Shown: piece after piece, positions 1 to 9,047 of the stretch
Numbering within the stretch: position 1 is the stretch's first letter
Layout of the letters: each line of letters opens with the position of its first letter
Notes under the pieces: generated by a model
Seen by the model: only the letters and a program-made list of their open reading frames with translations
Told to the model about the DNA's origin: nothing
Database searches by the model: none
Program-made: the position numbers and the translations under genes
Assembly (NCBI RefSeq): GCF_018122735.1
Contig: NZ_JAGRRD010000001.1
Coordinates: forward strand, 2,584,539-2,648,538
Source of the DNA: Azoarcus sp. L1K30
GTDB taxonomy: Bacteria; Pseudomonadota; Gammaproteobacteria; Burkholderiales; Rhodocyclaceae
Length of the DNA stretch: 64,000 nt
Direction: 5' to 3'

Positions 1-1
1 G

Positions 2-277
2 GACATCTGGGAGACGCTTCACGCCCGCATCGAACCGGCGCGCCCGTCGACCGGGCTGATCGCGCTGAACTTCTTCGCCAACCACTGCCGCTGTGCAGAC
101 CTGGCATTCGCCGGCTTCGACTTCTTTGCCAGCGGCACCTTCTACAACCGCAAATTTTTCGGACTCATCAAGCATCCGCGCAAGGCGTCGAAGCCGCATG
201 ACGGCGCGGAAGAACAGCGCGTCGTGAGCGACATGATCGCCAGCGGCCAGATGCACAACCTGGCTGCCGCCAACTGA
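2..277 (+). CDS. Glycosyltransferase family 29-like protein, C-terminal fragment
   Basis: Open frame entering from the window edge and ending in TGA at 275-277, so only about 91 C-terminal residues are visible. The visible part contains PSTGLIALNFF followed by LAFAGFDFF and FYNRKFF. This pattern of a substrate-loop PSTG segment followed by a GFDFF strand resembles the C-terminal half of GT29 sialyltransferase-like enzymes found in bacterial polysaccharide clusters. It lies 4 bp upstream of the pyruvyl transferase gene and is probably co-transcribed with it. The family call rests on this short motif alone. Donor and acceptor sugars cannot be inferred. Confidence 0.55.
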   Translation, partial: DIWETLHARIEPARPSTGLIALNFFANHCRCADLAFAGFDFFASGTFYNRKFFGLIKHPRKASKPHDGAEEQRVVSDMIASGQMHNLAAAN

Positions 278-281
278 GCCC

Positions 282-1316
282 ATGAAACCAGCCTACCGCG
301 TTGCGCTGTTCAACGACACCCGTCGTACCTCCCATTACGGCTGCGAGTTCGTCATGGAGACGCTGATCTCGAATCTTCGCCGTCGTGGCCTCGAACCGGT
401 ATTCTTCTGGCCGATGGGGCGTGACTGGCGCGGCCGCGGGGAGGTGGCCGCCGCACTGCACACGGTGGACGCCGTCATCGTCAATGGCGAAGGCTCGATC
501 CACAACAGCGCGCGCCGCGATCGTGCCCACTATCTCACCGAGATCGCCGCCTTCGCGCGCCGCACGGCCGACATTCCTTCCTTCCTCGTCAACAGTTCGC
601 TGTTCGAACTGGAACCGGTCATCATCGACAACCTGCGCCACTTCGACGCCCTCTTCCTGCGTGAGAGTCGCTCGCTCGAGGCGCTGCAAGGCAGCGCCAT
701 CCACGCCGAGATCGTGCCCGACCTCACCCTGCTGACGGCGCCCCCGGAGGCCACGGCACCCCGCAAGGGCATTCTTGGCACCGACTCGGTGAAGGCCGAC
801 GTCGCCGCCCGCCTCAAGCGCCTGAGCCGCGAAAAAGGCTGGCATTTCACCAAACTGACCCATGCCGCGCGCCCGCTGCGTACCGAACATGCACCAGTCG
901 AGTACCTGCGCCGTCACGCCAAATGGGTCCACGCGCTGCTGTCGGGCCGCAACACGCGCGATCGCAAGCGTTTCCTTGCCTATCTCGCCAGCCACGAACT
1001 GCTGTGCACAGGGCGTTTCCATGCCGTGACCCTCGCGCTGGCAACGCACACGCCATTTCTCGCCCTGGCGTCGAACACGCCGAAGATCTCCGGCCTGCTC
1101 GAGGACGTATTCGGCAACGACACCCGCCTCGTGAGCCTGAGCACGATCGAAGCCGTCAACGACCCCACGGCGTATGCCTTCCGTGCGACCGAAGAAGCGG
1201 CACTCACGGCCTTCCTCGAATCCGCACGCGAGCGTGCCGAGGCCATGTTCGACACCATCCGCGCCCGTATCGATGCGCAGCGCAAGGCCGTATCCGGTGC
1301 CGCAGCGAAGGCCTGA
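282..1316 (+). CDS. Polysaccharide pyruvyl transferase family protein
   Basis: 344 aa, no signal peptide, predicted cytoplasmic. The N-terminus (VALFNDTRRTSHYGCEFVM) and the segment VNGEGSIHNSARR near residues 68-80 match the polysaccharide pyruvyl transferase family. These enzymes add pyruvate ketals to surface sugars, and many family members have other or unknown roles in polysaccharide clusters. A second typical segment, CTGRFHAVTLALA, lies near residue 240 and resembles the family's GxRxHA motif. The start at ATG 282 follows the upstream gene by 4 bp. The neighbours are glycosyltransferases, which supports a role in LPS or capsule modification. The acceptor is unknown. Confidence 0.8.
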   Translation: MKPAYRVALFNDTRRTSHYGCEFVMETLISNLRRRGLEPVFFWPMGRDWRGRGEVAAALHTVDAVIVNGEGSIHNSARRDRAHYLTEIAAFARRTADIPSFLVNSSLFELEPVIIDNLRHFDALFLRESRSLEALQGSAIHAEIVPDLTLLTAPPEATAPRKGILGTDSVKADVAARLKRLSREKGWHFTKLTHAARPLRTEHAPVEYLRRHAKWVHALLSGRNTRDRKRFLAYLASHELLCTGRFHAVTLALATHTPFLALASNTPKISGLLEDVFGNDTRLVSLSTIEAVNDPTAYAFRATEEAALTAFLESARERAEAMFDTIRARIDAQRKAVSGAAAKA

Positions 1317-1387
1317 GGCACGCGCGGCTTCTTCATTCAATGGGCCGCAGGTATAGTGCGGGCTGCGGCAAAATCCGCCCCCTCTCA

Positions 1388-2434
1388 ATGGATCGCATTC
1401 TTCTCATCCGCAGTTCGGCCATCGGCGACATCGTGTTCGCATCTCCCTTCGTCGCGGCCTTGCGCGGGCGTTATCCCGATGCGTATATCGCGTGGCTGGT
1501 CGAACCCGGGATGGACTCACTGCTCGCCGCCGACCCCTGCATCGACGAACTCATCCTGTGGCCCAAGGCGGAGTGGAGGCGGCTGTGGCGCGAACGCCGC
1601 TTGACCGAGCTTTTCCGCAGGGTCCATTCCTTCGCCCGCGATCTCAGAGCCCGTCGTTTCGACACCGCCATCGATCTCCAGAGCCTGCTCAAGAGCGGCC
1701 TGCTGGCATGGATGTCGGGCGCCAGGCGACGCATCGGACTGGCCTCGCGCGAAGGCAGCCAGTGGTTGATGACTGAGGTGCTGGCCGCGGGTGGCACGCC
1801 CGGCCGGATCAGTTCCGAGTATCGGCACATGGCGCAGTACCTGGCGCTCGATACCGACGACTTCCTGCCTCGCCTCAACGTGGCCGAAAGCACCGCTCAC
1901 AGGGTGAAGGCGCTGCTTTCGGCCCATGGCCTTGAAGCCGGTTGCTACGCCGTTTTTGCCCCCTACACCACCCGTCCGCAGAAACACTGGTTCGAAGACG
2001 CGTGGCAGGCATTGGGCATGCGTGTGCGTGACGAACTCGGACTGACGCCGGTGATTCTGGGTGGCCCCGGCGAGCGCGCGGCGGCGGAACACCTGGCTGC
2101 AGCCATCCCGGGTGCGGTCACGCTGGCCGGTTCGACCAGCCTGGCAGAGGCCGCCGCAATCATTGCCGACGCAGGCCTGCTGGTCGGCGTCGATACCGGC
2201 CTCACCCACATGGGACCGGCCTTCGCAACGCCCACCGTGGCCATCTTCGGTTCGACGCGCCCCTATCTGGACGCCGGCCGCGCCAACGCGAAGGTCATCT
2301 GGCTCGGCCTGCCCTGCTCGCCGTGCCGTCGCAACCCGACCTGTCACGGACGCTTCGAGTGCCTGCGCGACATCACCGCCGAACGCGTGATGGATGAAGC
2401 GCGCAAGGTGCTGCAGGAGGCCGGGCACGCATGA
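1388..2434 (+). CDS. Glycosyltransferase family 9 (LPS heptosyltransferase-like)
   Basis: 348 aa from ATG 1388. The frame stays open far upstream, but MDRILLIRSSAIGDIVFASP is the classic GT9 N-terminus and fixes the start. The C-terminal domain has DTGLTHMGPAFATPTVAIFG near residue 269, the ADP-heptose-binding region of heptosyltransferases. It is followed by a cysteine-rich stretch (CSPCRRNPTCHGRFECL), common in GT9 proteins. Family members transfer L-glycero-D-manno-heptose to the LPS inner core on the cytoplasmic face of the inner membrane. The overall form is WaaC/RfaC-like, but I cannot separate heptosyltransferase I from other GT9 paralogs. The stop overlaps the next start by 4 bp (ATGA). 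Confidence 0.85.
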   Translation: MDRILLIRSSAIGDIVFASPFVAALRGRYPDAYIAWLVEPGMDSLLAADPCIDELILWPKAEWRRLWRERRLTELFRRVHSFARDLRARRFDTAIDLQSLLKSGLLAWMSGARRRIGLASREGSQWLMTEVLAAGGTPGRISSEYRHMAQYLALDTDDFLPRLNVAESTAHRVKALLSAHGLEAGCYAVFAPYTTRPQKHWFEDAWQALGMRVRDELGLTPVILGGPGERAAAEHLAAAIPGAVTLAGSTSLAEAAAIIADAGLLVGVDTGLTHMGPAFATPTVAIFGSTRPYLDAGRANAKVIWLGLPCSPCRRNPTCHGRFECLRDITAERVMDEARKVLQEAGHA

Positions 2435-3528
2435 AGATCCTCCATGTCGAGTCGGGTCGCCACCTGTACGGCGGCGCCAAGCAGGTGCTCTACCTGATGG
2501 AAGGCCTCGCGAGCCGCGGCGTGAGCAATGTGCTTGCCTGCCCGGACGGCGCAGGCATCGGCGCGCCCGCCCGCGCCTTTGCGCAGGTGTGCGAGATGCC
2601 GATGAAGGGCGATGCCGACCTCCCGCTGCTGTTCCGCCTGCGCCGGCTCATCGCCCGCGAAAAGCCCGACCTGGTTCATATCCACAGCCGCCGCGGCGCC
2701 GACCTGTGGGGCGGACTCGCGGCGCGTCTGAGCGGCGTGCCCTGCGTCATCTCGCGCCGGGTGGACAACCCCGAGCCACGCTGGCGGGTCGCCCTGCGTT
2801 ACCGGCTCTACGACCAGGTAGTGACGATTTCGGAAGGCATCCGCCAGGTCCTGCTAGACGCCGGCCTGCCGCCAGACAAGTGTCGATGCGTGCGCAGCGC
2901 GGTGGATGCACGCCCCTACCTCATCGATTACGACAAGCATGCCTATCGTGCCTCGCTCGGGCTCACGCCCGACACTCCACTCGTCGGCACCGTCGCCCAG
3001 CTCATCCCGCGCAAGGGCCACCGTCACCTGCTAGCCGCGCTGCGCGAGGTGCTGCCGCGCCACCCGACGCTGCAGGTGCTGATCTTCGGCCGCGGCCCGC
3101 TCGAGGGCGAACTGCGCCAGGCGATCACCGAACAGGGACTGTCGGCACACGTTCGCCTGATGGGCTTCGTCGATGATCTGCCGAAAATCCTCGGCTGCCT
3201 GGACATCCTTGCCCACCCCGCCGACATGGAAGGCCTCGGCGTTTCGCTGCTGCAGGCCTCGGCGGCACGCGTGCCGGTCATCGCCACTCGCGCCGGCGGC
3301 ATGCCCGAAGCCGTGCGCGATGGCGACAACGGCATCCTCATCGCGCCGGGCGATGTCACCGCGCTCGCCGCGGCGCTGAACCGCCTGCTCGACGATGCCG
3401 CGCTGCGTGAACGCATGGGCGAAGCCGGACGCGCGCTGATGCTGCGCGAGTTCTCGGTCGAGGCCATGTGCGAAGGCAATCTGAGCGTGTATCGTTCCGT
3501 CCTCGATCCACTGCGGCACGACACCTGA
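2431..3528 (+). CDS. Glycosyltransferase family 4 protein
   Basis: 365 aa, GT-B fold. The N-terminal domain begins MKILHVESGRHLYGGAKQVL, a glycine-rich acceptor-domain loop typical of GT4. The C-terminal domain starts near residue 180 with LVGTVAQLIPRKGHRHLLAAL. The nucleotide-sugar site reads DMEGLGVSLLQASAARVPVI. In the usual EX7E motif both ends are Glu; here the second position is Gln, which is an observation and not proof of inactivity. The start overlaps the GT9 stop by 4 bp, so translation is probably coupled. It likely adds a sugar to the LPS core or to a surface glycan. Confidence 0.85.
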   Translation: MKILHVESGRHLYGGAKQVLYLMEGLASRGVSNVLACPDGAGIGAPARAFAQVCEMPMKGDADLPLLFRLRRLIAREKPDLVHIHSRRGADLWGGLAARLSGVPCVISRRVDNPEPRWRVALRYRLYDQVVTISEGIRQVLLDAGLPPDKCRCVRSAVDARPYLIDYDKHAYRASLGLTPDTPLVGTVAQLIPRKGHRHLLAALREVLPRHPTLQVLIFGRGPLEGELRQAITEQGLSAHVRLMGFVDDLPKILGCLDILAHPADMEGLGVSLLQASAARVPVIATRAGGMPEAVRDGDNGILIAPGDVTALAAALNRLLDDAALRERMGEAGRALMLREFSVEAMCEGNLSVYRSVLDPLRHDT

Positions 3529-3608
3529 GCGGCAGACAACGCCACACCCGGCGCGGACCCGACGTATTGTCGCCCCGTACCGCAGCGACACCGAGACCAA
3601 GGTTTGCA

Positions 3609-4679
3609 ATGAAATCCCTACACATTATCGGCAGCAAGCAGATGGGCGGCGCCGAACGCTGGTTCTCCCGCTTCCTGTCGGCCATGCGCCGCCACGGCGA
3701 AGACGTGTCCGCGGTGGTCCGCTGCGGCGCCGAACTGGCGCAGCACCACATGGGCGAGGTGCCGTTCGAAACCCTGCCCCTGCGCACGGTGTGGGATCCG
3801 CTGTCACGCTACGAGCTCGCGCGCCTCATCAAGCGCAGCGACGCCCCCATCGTGCAGACCTACATGGGGCGCGCGACCCGCCTCACCCACCTCGAGCCCG
3901 GCCATGGCAAGGTGCATCTGTCGCGCCTGGGCGGCTACTACAAGCTCGACCCCTTCCGCCATGCGCACGCGTGGATCGGCAATACCCGCGGCCTGTGCGA
4001 CTGGATGATCAAGGGCGGCCTGCCACTGCATCGCGTCTTCCACATCACCAATTTCGCCGAACCGGCACGCGCCGTGGCCGATGCCGAACTCGAACCGCTG
4101 CGACAGCAACTCGGGCCGCGCGCCGACGACTGGCTGATGGTGACCGCTGGACGCCTGATCGACGTCAAGGGCCAGCGTTTTCTGGTCGAGGCGATGTCTC
4201 GCCTGCCCGAACAGGTTGGGGGCAGGCGCTTGCGCCTGGTGGTGCTAGGCGAAGGCGACCTGCGCGCACCGCTGCAGCAGCAGGCCCGCCAGCTCGGCGT
4301 CGACGGGCGCATCACCTGGGCGGGCTGGCAGCATGACCCCGCACCGTGGTTCGCGCTCGCCGACATGGTGGTCTTTCCTTCGCGCGACGCCGAAACCCTT
4401 GGCAACGTGATCCTCGAAGCCTGGGCCTACGGCAAGCCACTGGTCGCCACGGCATTTCGAGGCGCACGCGAAATTGCGCGTCACGGAGAAGATGCCTGGG
4501 TCGTGCCCTGCGACGACGCCGTCGCACTGGCAAAAGGCATCGAAACCGTCGTTCGCGATACGGACCTGCGCCAGCACATGGTGAGTCGGGGGCTGGCGCG
4601 AATTCGCGAAGACTTTTCCGAAGCCGCGGTCATTTCACAGTATCGTGCGCTGTATTCCCAGTTACTGGACAATCGCTGA
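3609..4679 (+). CDS. Glycosyltransferase family 4 protein
   Basis: 356 aa from ATG 3609. The frame runs further upstream, but MKSLHIIGSKQMGGAERWFS is a standard GT4 N-terminus. The C-terminal half carries MVTAGRLIDVKGQRFLVEAM near residue 178 and a complete EX7E element in ETLGNVILEAWAYGKPLVA near residue 260. It belongs to the same polysaccharide cluster, 80 bp after the preceding GT4 and 1 bp before the deacetylase. Homologs in LPS-core clusters transfer hexoses or heptoses; donor and acceptor are not visible from the sequence. It has no signal peptide and should act at the cytoplasmic face of the inner membrane. Confidence 0.85.
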   Translation: MKSLHIIGSKQMGGAERWFSRFLSAMRRHGEDVSAVVRCGAELAQHHMGEVPFETLPLRTVWDPLSRYELARLIKRSDAPIVQTYMGRATRLTHLEPGHGKVHLSRLGGYYKLDPFRHAHAWIGNTRGLCDWMIKGGLPLHRVFHITNFAEPARAVADAELEPLRQQLGPRADDWLMVTAGRLIDVKGQRFLVEAMSRLPEQVGGRRLRLVVLGEGDLRAPLQQQARQLGVDGRITWAGWQHDPAPWFALADMVVFPSRDAETLGNVILEAWAYGKPLVATAFRGAREIARHGEDAWVVPCDDAVALAKGIETVVRDTDLRQHMVSRGLARIREDFSEAAVISQYRALYSQLLDNR

Positions 4680-4680
4680 C

Positions 4681-5439
4681 ATGCGTCCGCGCATCAATAT
4701 CCTGATGTACCACCAGGTCGGTGAATTCGCGCCGATGAAAGCGCATCAATCGACTTACTGCGATCATCGCCGCTTTGCCTCGCAGATGGCGTGGCTGGCG
4801 CGCGGCGGTTACAGCGTACTGTCAATGGACGACGTACTGGCCTGCGTACGCGGGGAGAAACCGACACCCCCGCGCGCCGTCGCCCTGACCTTCGACGACG
4901 GTTACGAGAATTTCTACGAATACGCCTTTCCCGTGCTGCAGCGCCACGGCTTTCCGGCCATGGTGTACTTGATCGCCGACATGCTGGGCCAGCCCTCGTC
5001 GTGGTTCGCCGCCGACGGTCGCGCGACGCCGCCGCTGATGGATGTACCACGCATTCGTCAGCTGCACCGCGAAGGCATCGACTTTGGCTCGCACTCCGCG
5101 ACGCACGTCAAGCTCGCCAAGTGCGAGGACCGGCGCATCGAGGACGAGGTCACGCGTTCGAAGGCCATCCTGGAGGACGTGCTGGGGGAAGCCGTCAATC
5201 ACTTCTGTTACCCATACGGCAGCCACGACCTGCGTGCGGTCAATGCGGTCGCCGCCGCCGGCTACCTGACTGCGACCACCTGCGCACGCGCGCCTGCCAC
5301 TCCGGCGGACGACCCGCTGACGTTGCCGCGCAAGGCCATCACCCATGGCGACAACCTGATCGGGTTCCTCTGGCGGGTGCACGTCAAGAACACGCCGCGC
5401 AATCCGCCCATCCGCCGCCCCGAATTCGCCGTCGGCTGA
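4681..5439 (+). CDS. Polysaccharide deacetylase (NodB homology domain)
   Basis: 252 aa. The start is set at ATG 4681, one base after the previous stop, giving MRPRINILMYHQVGEF. This removes a 12-residue extension that would overlap the upstream gene. NodB motifs are present: TFDDG near residue 70 supplies the catalytic base and metal Asp, SHSATH near 137-142 the metal His pair, and FCYPYGSHD the third motif. It should be a metal-dependent carbohydrate esterase (CE4) removing N-acetyl groups from a sugar. The absence of a signal peptide suggests action on a cytoplasmic or lipid-linked precursor. It is the last gene of the + strand polysaccharide cluster and converges on murB. Confidence 0.85.
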   Translation: MRPRINILMYHQVGEFAPMKAHQSTYCDHRRFASQMAWLARGGYSVLSMDDVLACVRGEKPTPPRAVALTFDDGYENFYEYAFPVLQRHGFPAMVYLIADMLGQPSSWFAADGRATPPLMDVPRIRQLHREGIDFGSHSATHVKLAKCEDRRIEDEVTRSKAILEDVLGEAVNHFCYPYGSHDLRAVNAVAAAGYLTATTCARAPATPADDPLTLPRKAITHGDNLIGFLWRVHVKNTPRNPPIRRPEFAVG

Positions 5440-5459
5440 TCCCCGTCGGCGCCGCGGAC

Positions 5460-6488
5460 TCAGACGAACACCGGTTCGGGCTCGAGGCGAAGGCCGAAGC
5501 GCGACAGCACGTCGGTCTGAATCGCCGTGGCGATTCGCTCGACATCCATTCCGGTGGCACCGCCACGATTGACCAGTACCAGCGCCTGGCGCTCGTAGCA
5601 GCCCACCGCGCCCAGATCGCGCCCCTTCCAACCGGCCTGTTCGATAAGCCAGCCTGCGGCCAGCTTGATCAAACCGTCGGCCTGCGGGTAATGCGGCATC
5701 TCCGGATGTGCAGCCAGTAGCCGGGCGCAACTGAGTTGATCCACAACCGGGTTTTTGAAGAAACTGCCAGCATTGCCGATCTCAGCCGGATCGGGGAGCT
5801 TGCGCCGGCGGATCGCGATCACCGCATCGGAAATCTCCAGCGCGGTGGGCGCCGTTACCCCGTTGGCGGCCAGTTCCTGCTCGACGTCCGCGTAGCGCAG
5901 CAAGGGCTGCCAGTCGCGGTCGAGACGAAAGCGTACCCGCGTCACCAGCCAGCGACCGGGCTGCTGCTTGAAGACGCTGTCGCGATACGCGAAACGGCAT
6001 TCCGCCGCGGAGAAGACGCGCTCGCTGCCGTCGGTCAGACTGATTGCATCGAGCGATTCGAATCGTTCTGCCATCTCGAGGCCGTAAGCCCCGATGTTCT
6101 GGATCGGCGCCGCGCCGACCGTGCCCGGAATCAGCGACAGATTCTCCAGTCCCGGCCATCCTTGCGCCAGCGTCCACCGCACGAAATCGTGCCATGGCTC
6201 ACCGGCTCCGGCCTCGACGATGCGCGCACTGTCGTCCTCGCGCAGCAGGCGGCGCCCACCGATCTCCATCTTCAACACCGTGCCGCCAAAGTCGCCGCGC
6301 AAGATGACGTTGCTTCCACCGCCCAGCACCAGTCGATCGGCATCGCTCCACCCCTGCTCGGCAAGCAACTCGCGCACATCGGCAACCGAGCGGACGTGGA
6401 CCATGCGCGCCGCGCGCGCGGGCAGACCAAAGGTGTTCAATGCCTTCAGGTCGGCCGCGAGCATGTGGGTAAACGCTTTCGCGCTCAT
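5460..6488 (-). CDS. murB: UDP-N-acetylenolpyruvoylglucosamine reductase MurB
   Basis: 342 aa, the same length as the E. coli-type (type I) enzyme. It reduces UDP-GlcNAc-enolpyruvate to UDP-MurNAc with NADPH and FAD in cytoplasmic peptidoglycan synthesis. The start is ATG at 6488 ([20 protein letters not shown]); the frame continues upstream through the overlapping PACE gene. FAD-binding segments include [13 protein letters not shown] near residue 58 and [16 protein letters not shown]. The catalytic serine lies in [10 protein letters not shown], and the C-terminal domain has [15 protein letters not shown]. The start overlaps the stop of the PACE gene by 4 bp, an unusual partner for murB. Confidence 0.95.
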   Translation of the reverse strand: MSAKAFTHMLAADLKALNTFGLPARAARMVHVRSVADVRELLAEQGWSDADRLVLGGGSNVILRGDFGGTVLKMEIGGRRLLREDDSARIVEAGAGEPWHDFVRWTLAQGWPGLENLSLIPGTVGAAPIQNIGAYGLEMAERFESLDAISLTDGSERVFSAAECRFAYRDSVFKQQPGRWLVTRVRFRLDRDWQPLLRYADVEQELAANGVTAPTALEISDAVIAIRRRKLPDPAEIGNAGSFFKNPVVDQLSCARLLAAHPEMPHYPQADGLIKLAAGWLIEQAGWKGRDLGAVGCYERQALVLVNRGGATGMDVERIATAIQTDVLSRFGLRLEPEPVFV

Positions 6489-6979
6489 GCCTGTCGCTCG
6501 CGCGTCAAGGCCGTGCGATCCGCAGCGATTGGAAACAGACGGTCGTAGCCAAGGTTGAACAGCAGGGCATAAAAGGTGTAAGCCAACGCCACGCCAATAT
6601 CGGCAATCAGCGCTGCCCACCAGTCCAGCCCGGTCCATAGCATGAGCACCGGCAGGGTCAGCATCAACAGCCCCCCCTCGAACAGGATTGCGTGCACGCA
6701 ACGCAGCGCAAAAGGTCGCCGATCCGCGGTACGTCCCGTCATCCGTCCCTCGATCCAGTCGTAGAGCGTATTGAATCCGGCGTTCCACAGTGCCGCCACA
6801 AGCGCCAATACGGCCAGCAATCCGGCCGACTCGGCAATGGGCACGCCGCTTGCCCACGCAAACGGTGGCGTGATGAGCAGCAGGCCCCCGAGCTCGAACA
6901 GCAGGATCTGCCGAAGCCGGTCGCGCAGGGAACGCAGTTTGGGATGTTTGGCGGACACGCAGGCAATTCGATTGTACAA
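6485..6979 (-). CDS. PACE family multidrug (chlorhexidine-type) efflux transporter
   Basis: 164 aa with four predicted membrane helices in two tandem BTP-type hairpins. The first ([20 protein letters not shown]) carries the conserved membrane glutamate, Glu29 here, corresponding to the essential Glu15 of AceI. The second begins [19 protein letters not shown], with a second FE pair. Linker sequences TLYDWIEGR and NLGYDRLFP are typical of the family. PACE proteins export biocides such as chlorhexidine and acriflavine by proton antiport. The predicted N-terminus is about 14 residues longer than AceI, so an internal GTG near 6958 could be the true start. The 3' end overlaps murB by 4 bp. Confidence 0.85.
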   Translation of the reverse strand: MYNRIACVSAKHPKLRSLRDRLRQILLFELGGLLLITPPFAWASGVPIAESAGLLAVLALVAALWNAGFNTLYDWIEGRMTGRTADRRPFALRCVHAILFEGGLLMLTLPVLMLWTGLDWWAALIADIGVALAYTFYALLFNLGYDRLFPIAADRTALTRERQA

Positions 6980-7027
6980 AGTGAAGCAAGATAGGCCGGT
7001 CGCGCCCGGATTGCAACGCCAGGCAGC

Positions 7028-8395
7028 TCAAACCGACGGGCCATCCGCACCGCTGGCGATTCGCTGCAACGCCGCCTTGCGCTGCAACTCGCGAAACGCT
7101 GCCGCCATGTCGTTGGCCTCGAACAGATCACGCACGATCTTGAACATGCGGCGTATCTCGTCACTGGCAAACAGCGCGGCGGCCATCGCCACCGCGAGCT
7201 CATTGTCGCCAATGGCAAACGCCGCACGCGCGATATCGACCCGGCTTCTCGCACACAGAGGTATCGCCAGCCAGGATGCACGCAAGGCGGCAATGCGCTC
7301 GCGCTCGGTGTCCGGCCGCATCAGCGCGCGCAGGGCCAGTGACGACGCACGCTCGTCCAGTGACGCGGTTTCCAGGCGCTGCGGCGTGATCTCGGCAAGC
7401 ACACGCTCCGCAGCCAGCAGATCGCCGGCCTCGACATGGCTGCGCACCAGCATCAGATGATCCGCAATCGAGACGGCACCGGGCATGGTGTCGTTGCGGA
7501 TCACGTCGGCCATTGCTTGACGGGCGGTTTCGGTGTCGCCGTTGAGCAATGCGGCATCGGCCAGCCGGCGCTTGCGCTCGTAATTGCGCCCGGTACGTGC
7601 GGCGGCCGCCTCGAGCGTACGCTGCCCCTCAGCGTAATCGCCCATCTCGAGACAGATGTCCGCCTTCAGATCGTGTCCGCCGAAATAGTCCGGCGCATCC
7701 GCCACCACCTCATCCATGATCGAACGGGCCTCGGCCAGACGACGCTGACCGAGCAGCGCACGGGCCTGCCCCGCCCTTGCCCAGGGGAAAGGGTGGGTTT
7801 CCAGAATGGCCAGGAACGCCGCCTCGGCAGCGGCCGGATCGCCCTTCAGCAAGGCCACTTCGGCCTCCTGTCGCATCAGCTCGAAGCGATAGTTCCGCCC
7901 CGCCTCGGTCTCGATCGCATCTCTGACAAAACGCTCCGCGCGGTCGAAGTCCTGCTCCCGCTTGGCGACGAAAAGCGGCTCGAGGAAACGCTTGCGGCGC
8001 ATGGTTCGATCCAGCCGCAGCTTCAGCCGATCGGGCGAGAACGGCTTGATGATGTAATCGTCTGGCGCCAGCTCGACCGCAGCCACCACCTGCTCATAGG
8101 ATTGCTCGGCCGTCACCATGATGAATACAGCCTCATCCGCGAGCAGGTCAAAACGCCGCAACTCTTCGAGCAGCTGTTGTCCGGAGCGGTCATTGCCGAG
8201 AAGGTAGTCGCACAGGATCACATCGGGTGGCGCACGACGGATACGGGCAATGGCGTCCTGGTAGCCCGACGACAGATCAACCGCGAACGCGCCCATCGTC
8301 TGGGCGCAGATGCGCAGCCCCTCGCGCGCCGCCGGCTGGTCGTCGATGACCAGGAAGCGGAGACTACGGTAGAAGTCTCCATCGCCCGTATTCAT
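7028..8395 (-). CDS. Response regulator with C-terminal TPR-like helical repeats
   Basis: 455 aa. An N-terminal receiver domain (residues 12-135) has the full set of phosphorylation residues: Asp18/Asp19, phospho-acceptor Asp63 ([11 protein letters not shown]), Thr95 and Lys117 (IIKPF). The remaining 300 residues are Ala/Leu/Arg-rich helical pairs such as [20 protein letters not shown] and [20 protein letters not shown], consistent with TPR repeats. There is no DNA-binding, GGDEF or HD-GYP output domain, so output is probably through protein-protein contact. The stop-side neighbour is the PACE gene. The start overlaps the histidine kinase stop by 4 bp (ATGA), so the two form a pair. Confidence 0.85.
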   Translation of the reverse strand: MNTGDGDFYRSLRFLVIDDQPAAREGLRICAQTMGAFAVDLSSGYQDAIARIRRAPPDVILCDYLLGNDRSGQQLLEELRRFDLLADEAVFIMVTAEQSYEQVVAAVELAPDDYIIKPFSPDRLKLRLDRTMRRKRFLEPLFVAKREQDFDRAERFVRDAIETEAGRNYRFELMRQEAEVALLKGDPAAAEAAFLAILETHPFPWARAGQARALLGQRRLAEARSIMDEVVADAPDYFGGHDLKADICLEMGDYAEGQRTLEAAAARTGRNYERKRRLADAALLNGDTETARQAMADVIRNDTMPGAVSIADHLMLVRSHVEAGDLLAAERVLAEITPQRLETASLDERASSLALRALMRPDTERERIAALRASWLAIPLCARSRVDIARAAFAIGDNELAVAMAAALFASDEIRRMFKIVRDLFEANDMAAAFRELQRKAALQRIASGADGPSV

Positions 8396-9012
8396 GGCAG
8401 ATACAGTTCGAACACCCCTCCGCCCAATATGCCGCCGTTGCGCAATTCGACACGACCGTGCCGCCCCTCGCGCACGTGCTGCAGCGCCAGTACCCGCGCC
8501 ACGAAAAGTCCGATGCCGGGCGACGACTGTTCGTCCATCTCCGCCGCGGCGAACCCTGGGCCGTCATCCTCGACCCTCAAGCACAGAAAACCATCCTCGA
8601 TCTGTGCCGACAACAGAACACGCGCGCGCGCAAAACGGCTGGCGTTCTGCAAGGCGTTCGACAGAATGTCCAGCACCAGCTCGCGGTCGAAGGCCCGCAA
8701 TTCGTCTGCGTGGTCGTCAACGTCAAGTGTCAGACCAAGATGCTCACAATGCCTGCGATTGACGAGCGCAGCCTCTTCGAGCAACTCGCTCACCGGCACG
8801 ATGCTGATCGAAAGCCGGCCGATGCCGCGCTCGAAGCGGTAAGCCGCAAGCACCCTGCTCAGACGCTGCGCGGCGAGCTCGATCGCGTAACGCGCCTCGT
8901 CAAGCGCAACGCCGTGCTCGGCCTCCGCCCGTACCAGCAACGATTCGGCCAGAAACAGCTGGTTCTTTGCATCATGGACGCCCGAACTGATCAGATCAAG
9001 AACCGTATGCAT
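8392..9012 (-). CDS. Minimal sensor histidine kinase without an input domain
   Basis: 206 aa, roughly the size of a kinase core alone. The phosphoacceptor is likely His13 in GVHDAKNQLFLAE, a DHp helix starting at the very N-terminus. The ATPase domain has the N-box (VLDILSNALQNASRFARA), the G1 box (VEDDGPGF) and the G2 box (SPGIGLFVARVLALQ). No PAS, GAF, HAMP or membrane helix precedes the kinase core. Signal input must therefore come from a partner protein or from direct cytoplasmic binding. It sits upstream of and overlaps the TPR response regulator, its presumed cognate. Confidence 0.85.
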   Translation of the reverse strand: MHTVLDLISSGVHDAKNQLFLAESLLVRAEAEHGVALDEARYAIELAAQRLSRVLAAYRFERGIGRLSISIVPVSELLEEAALVNRRHCEHLGLTLDVDDHADELRAFDRELVLDILSNALQNASRFARARVLLSAQIEDGFLCLRVEDDGPGFAAAEMDEQSSPGIGLFVARVLALQHVREGRHGRVELRNGGILGGGVFELYLP

Positions 9013-9047
9013 TCATCGCTCCCCTGCCTCAGCCGCGCTGCAGATGA

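Noticed and set aside
168..1388. Minus-strand open frame of about 406 codons opposite the pyruvyl transferase
   Set aside because: No motif, atypical composition, opposite a conserved gene and its neighbours.
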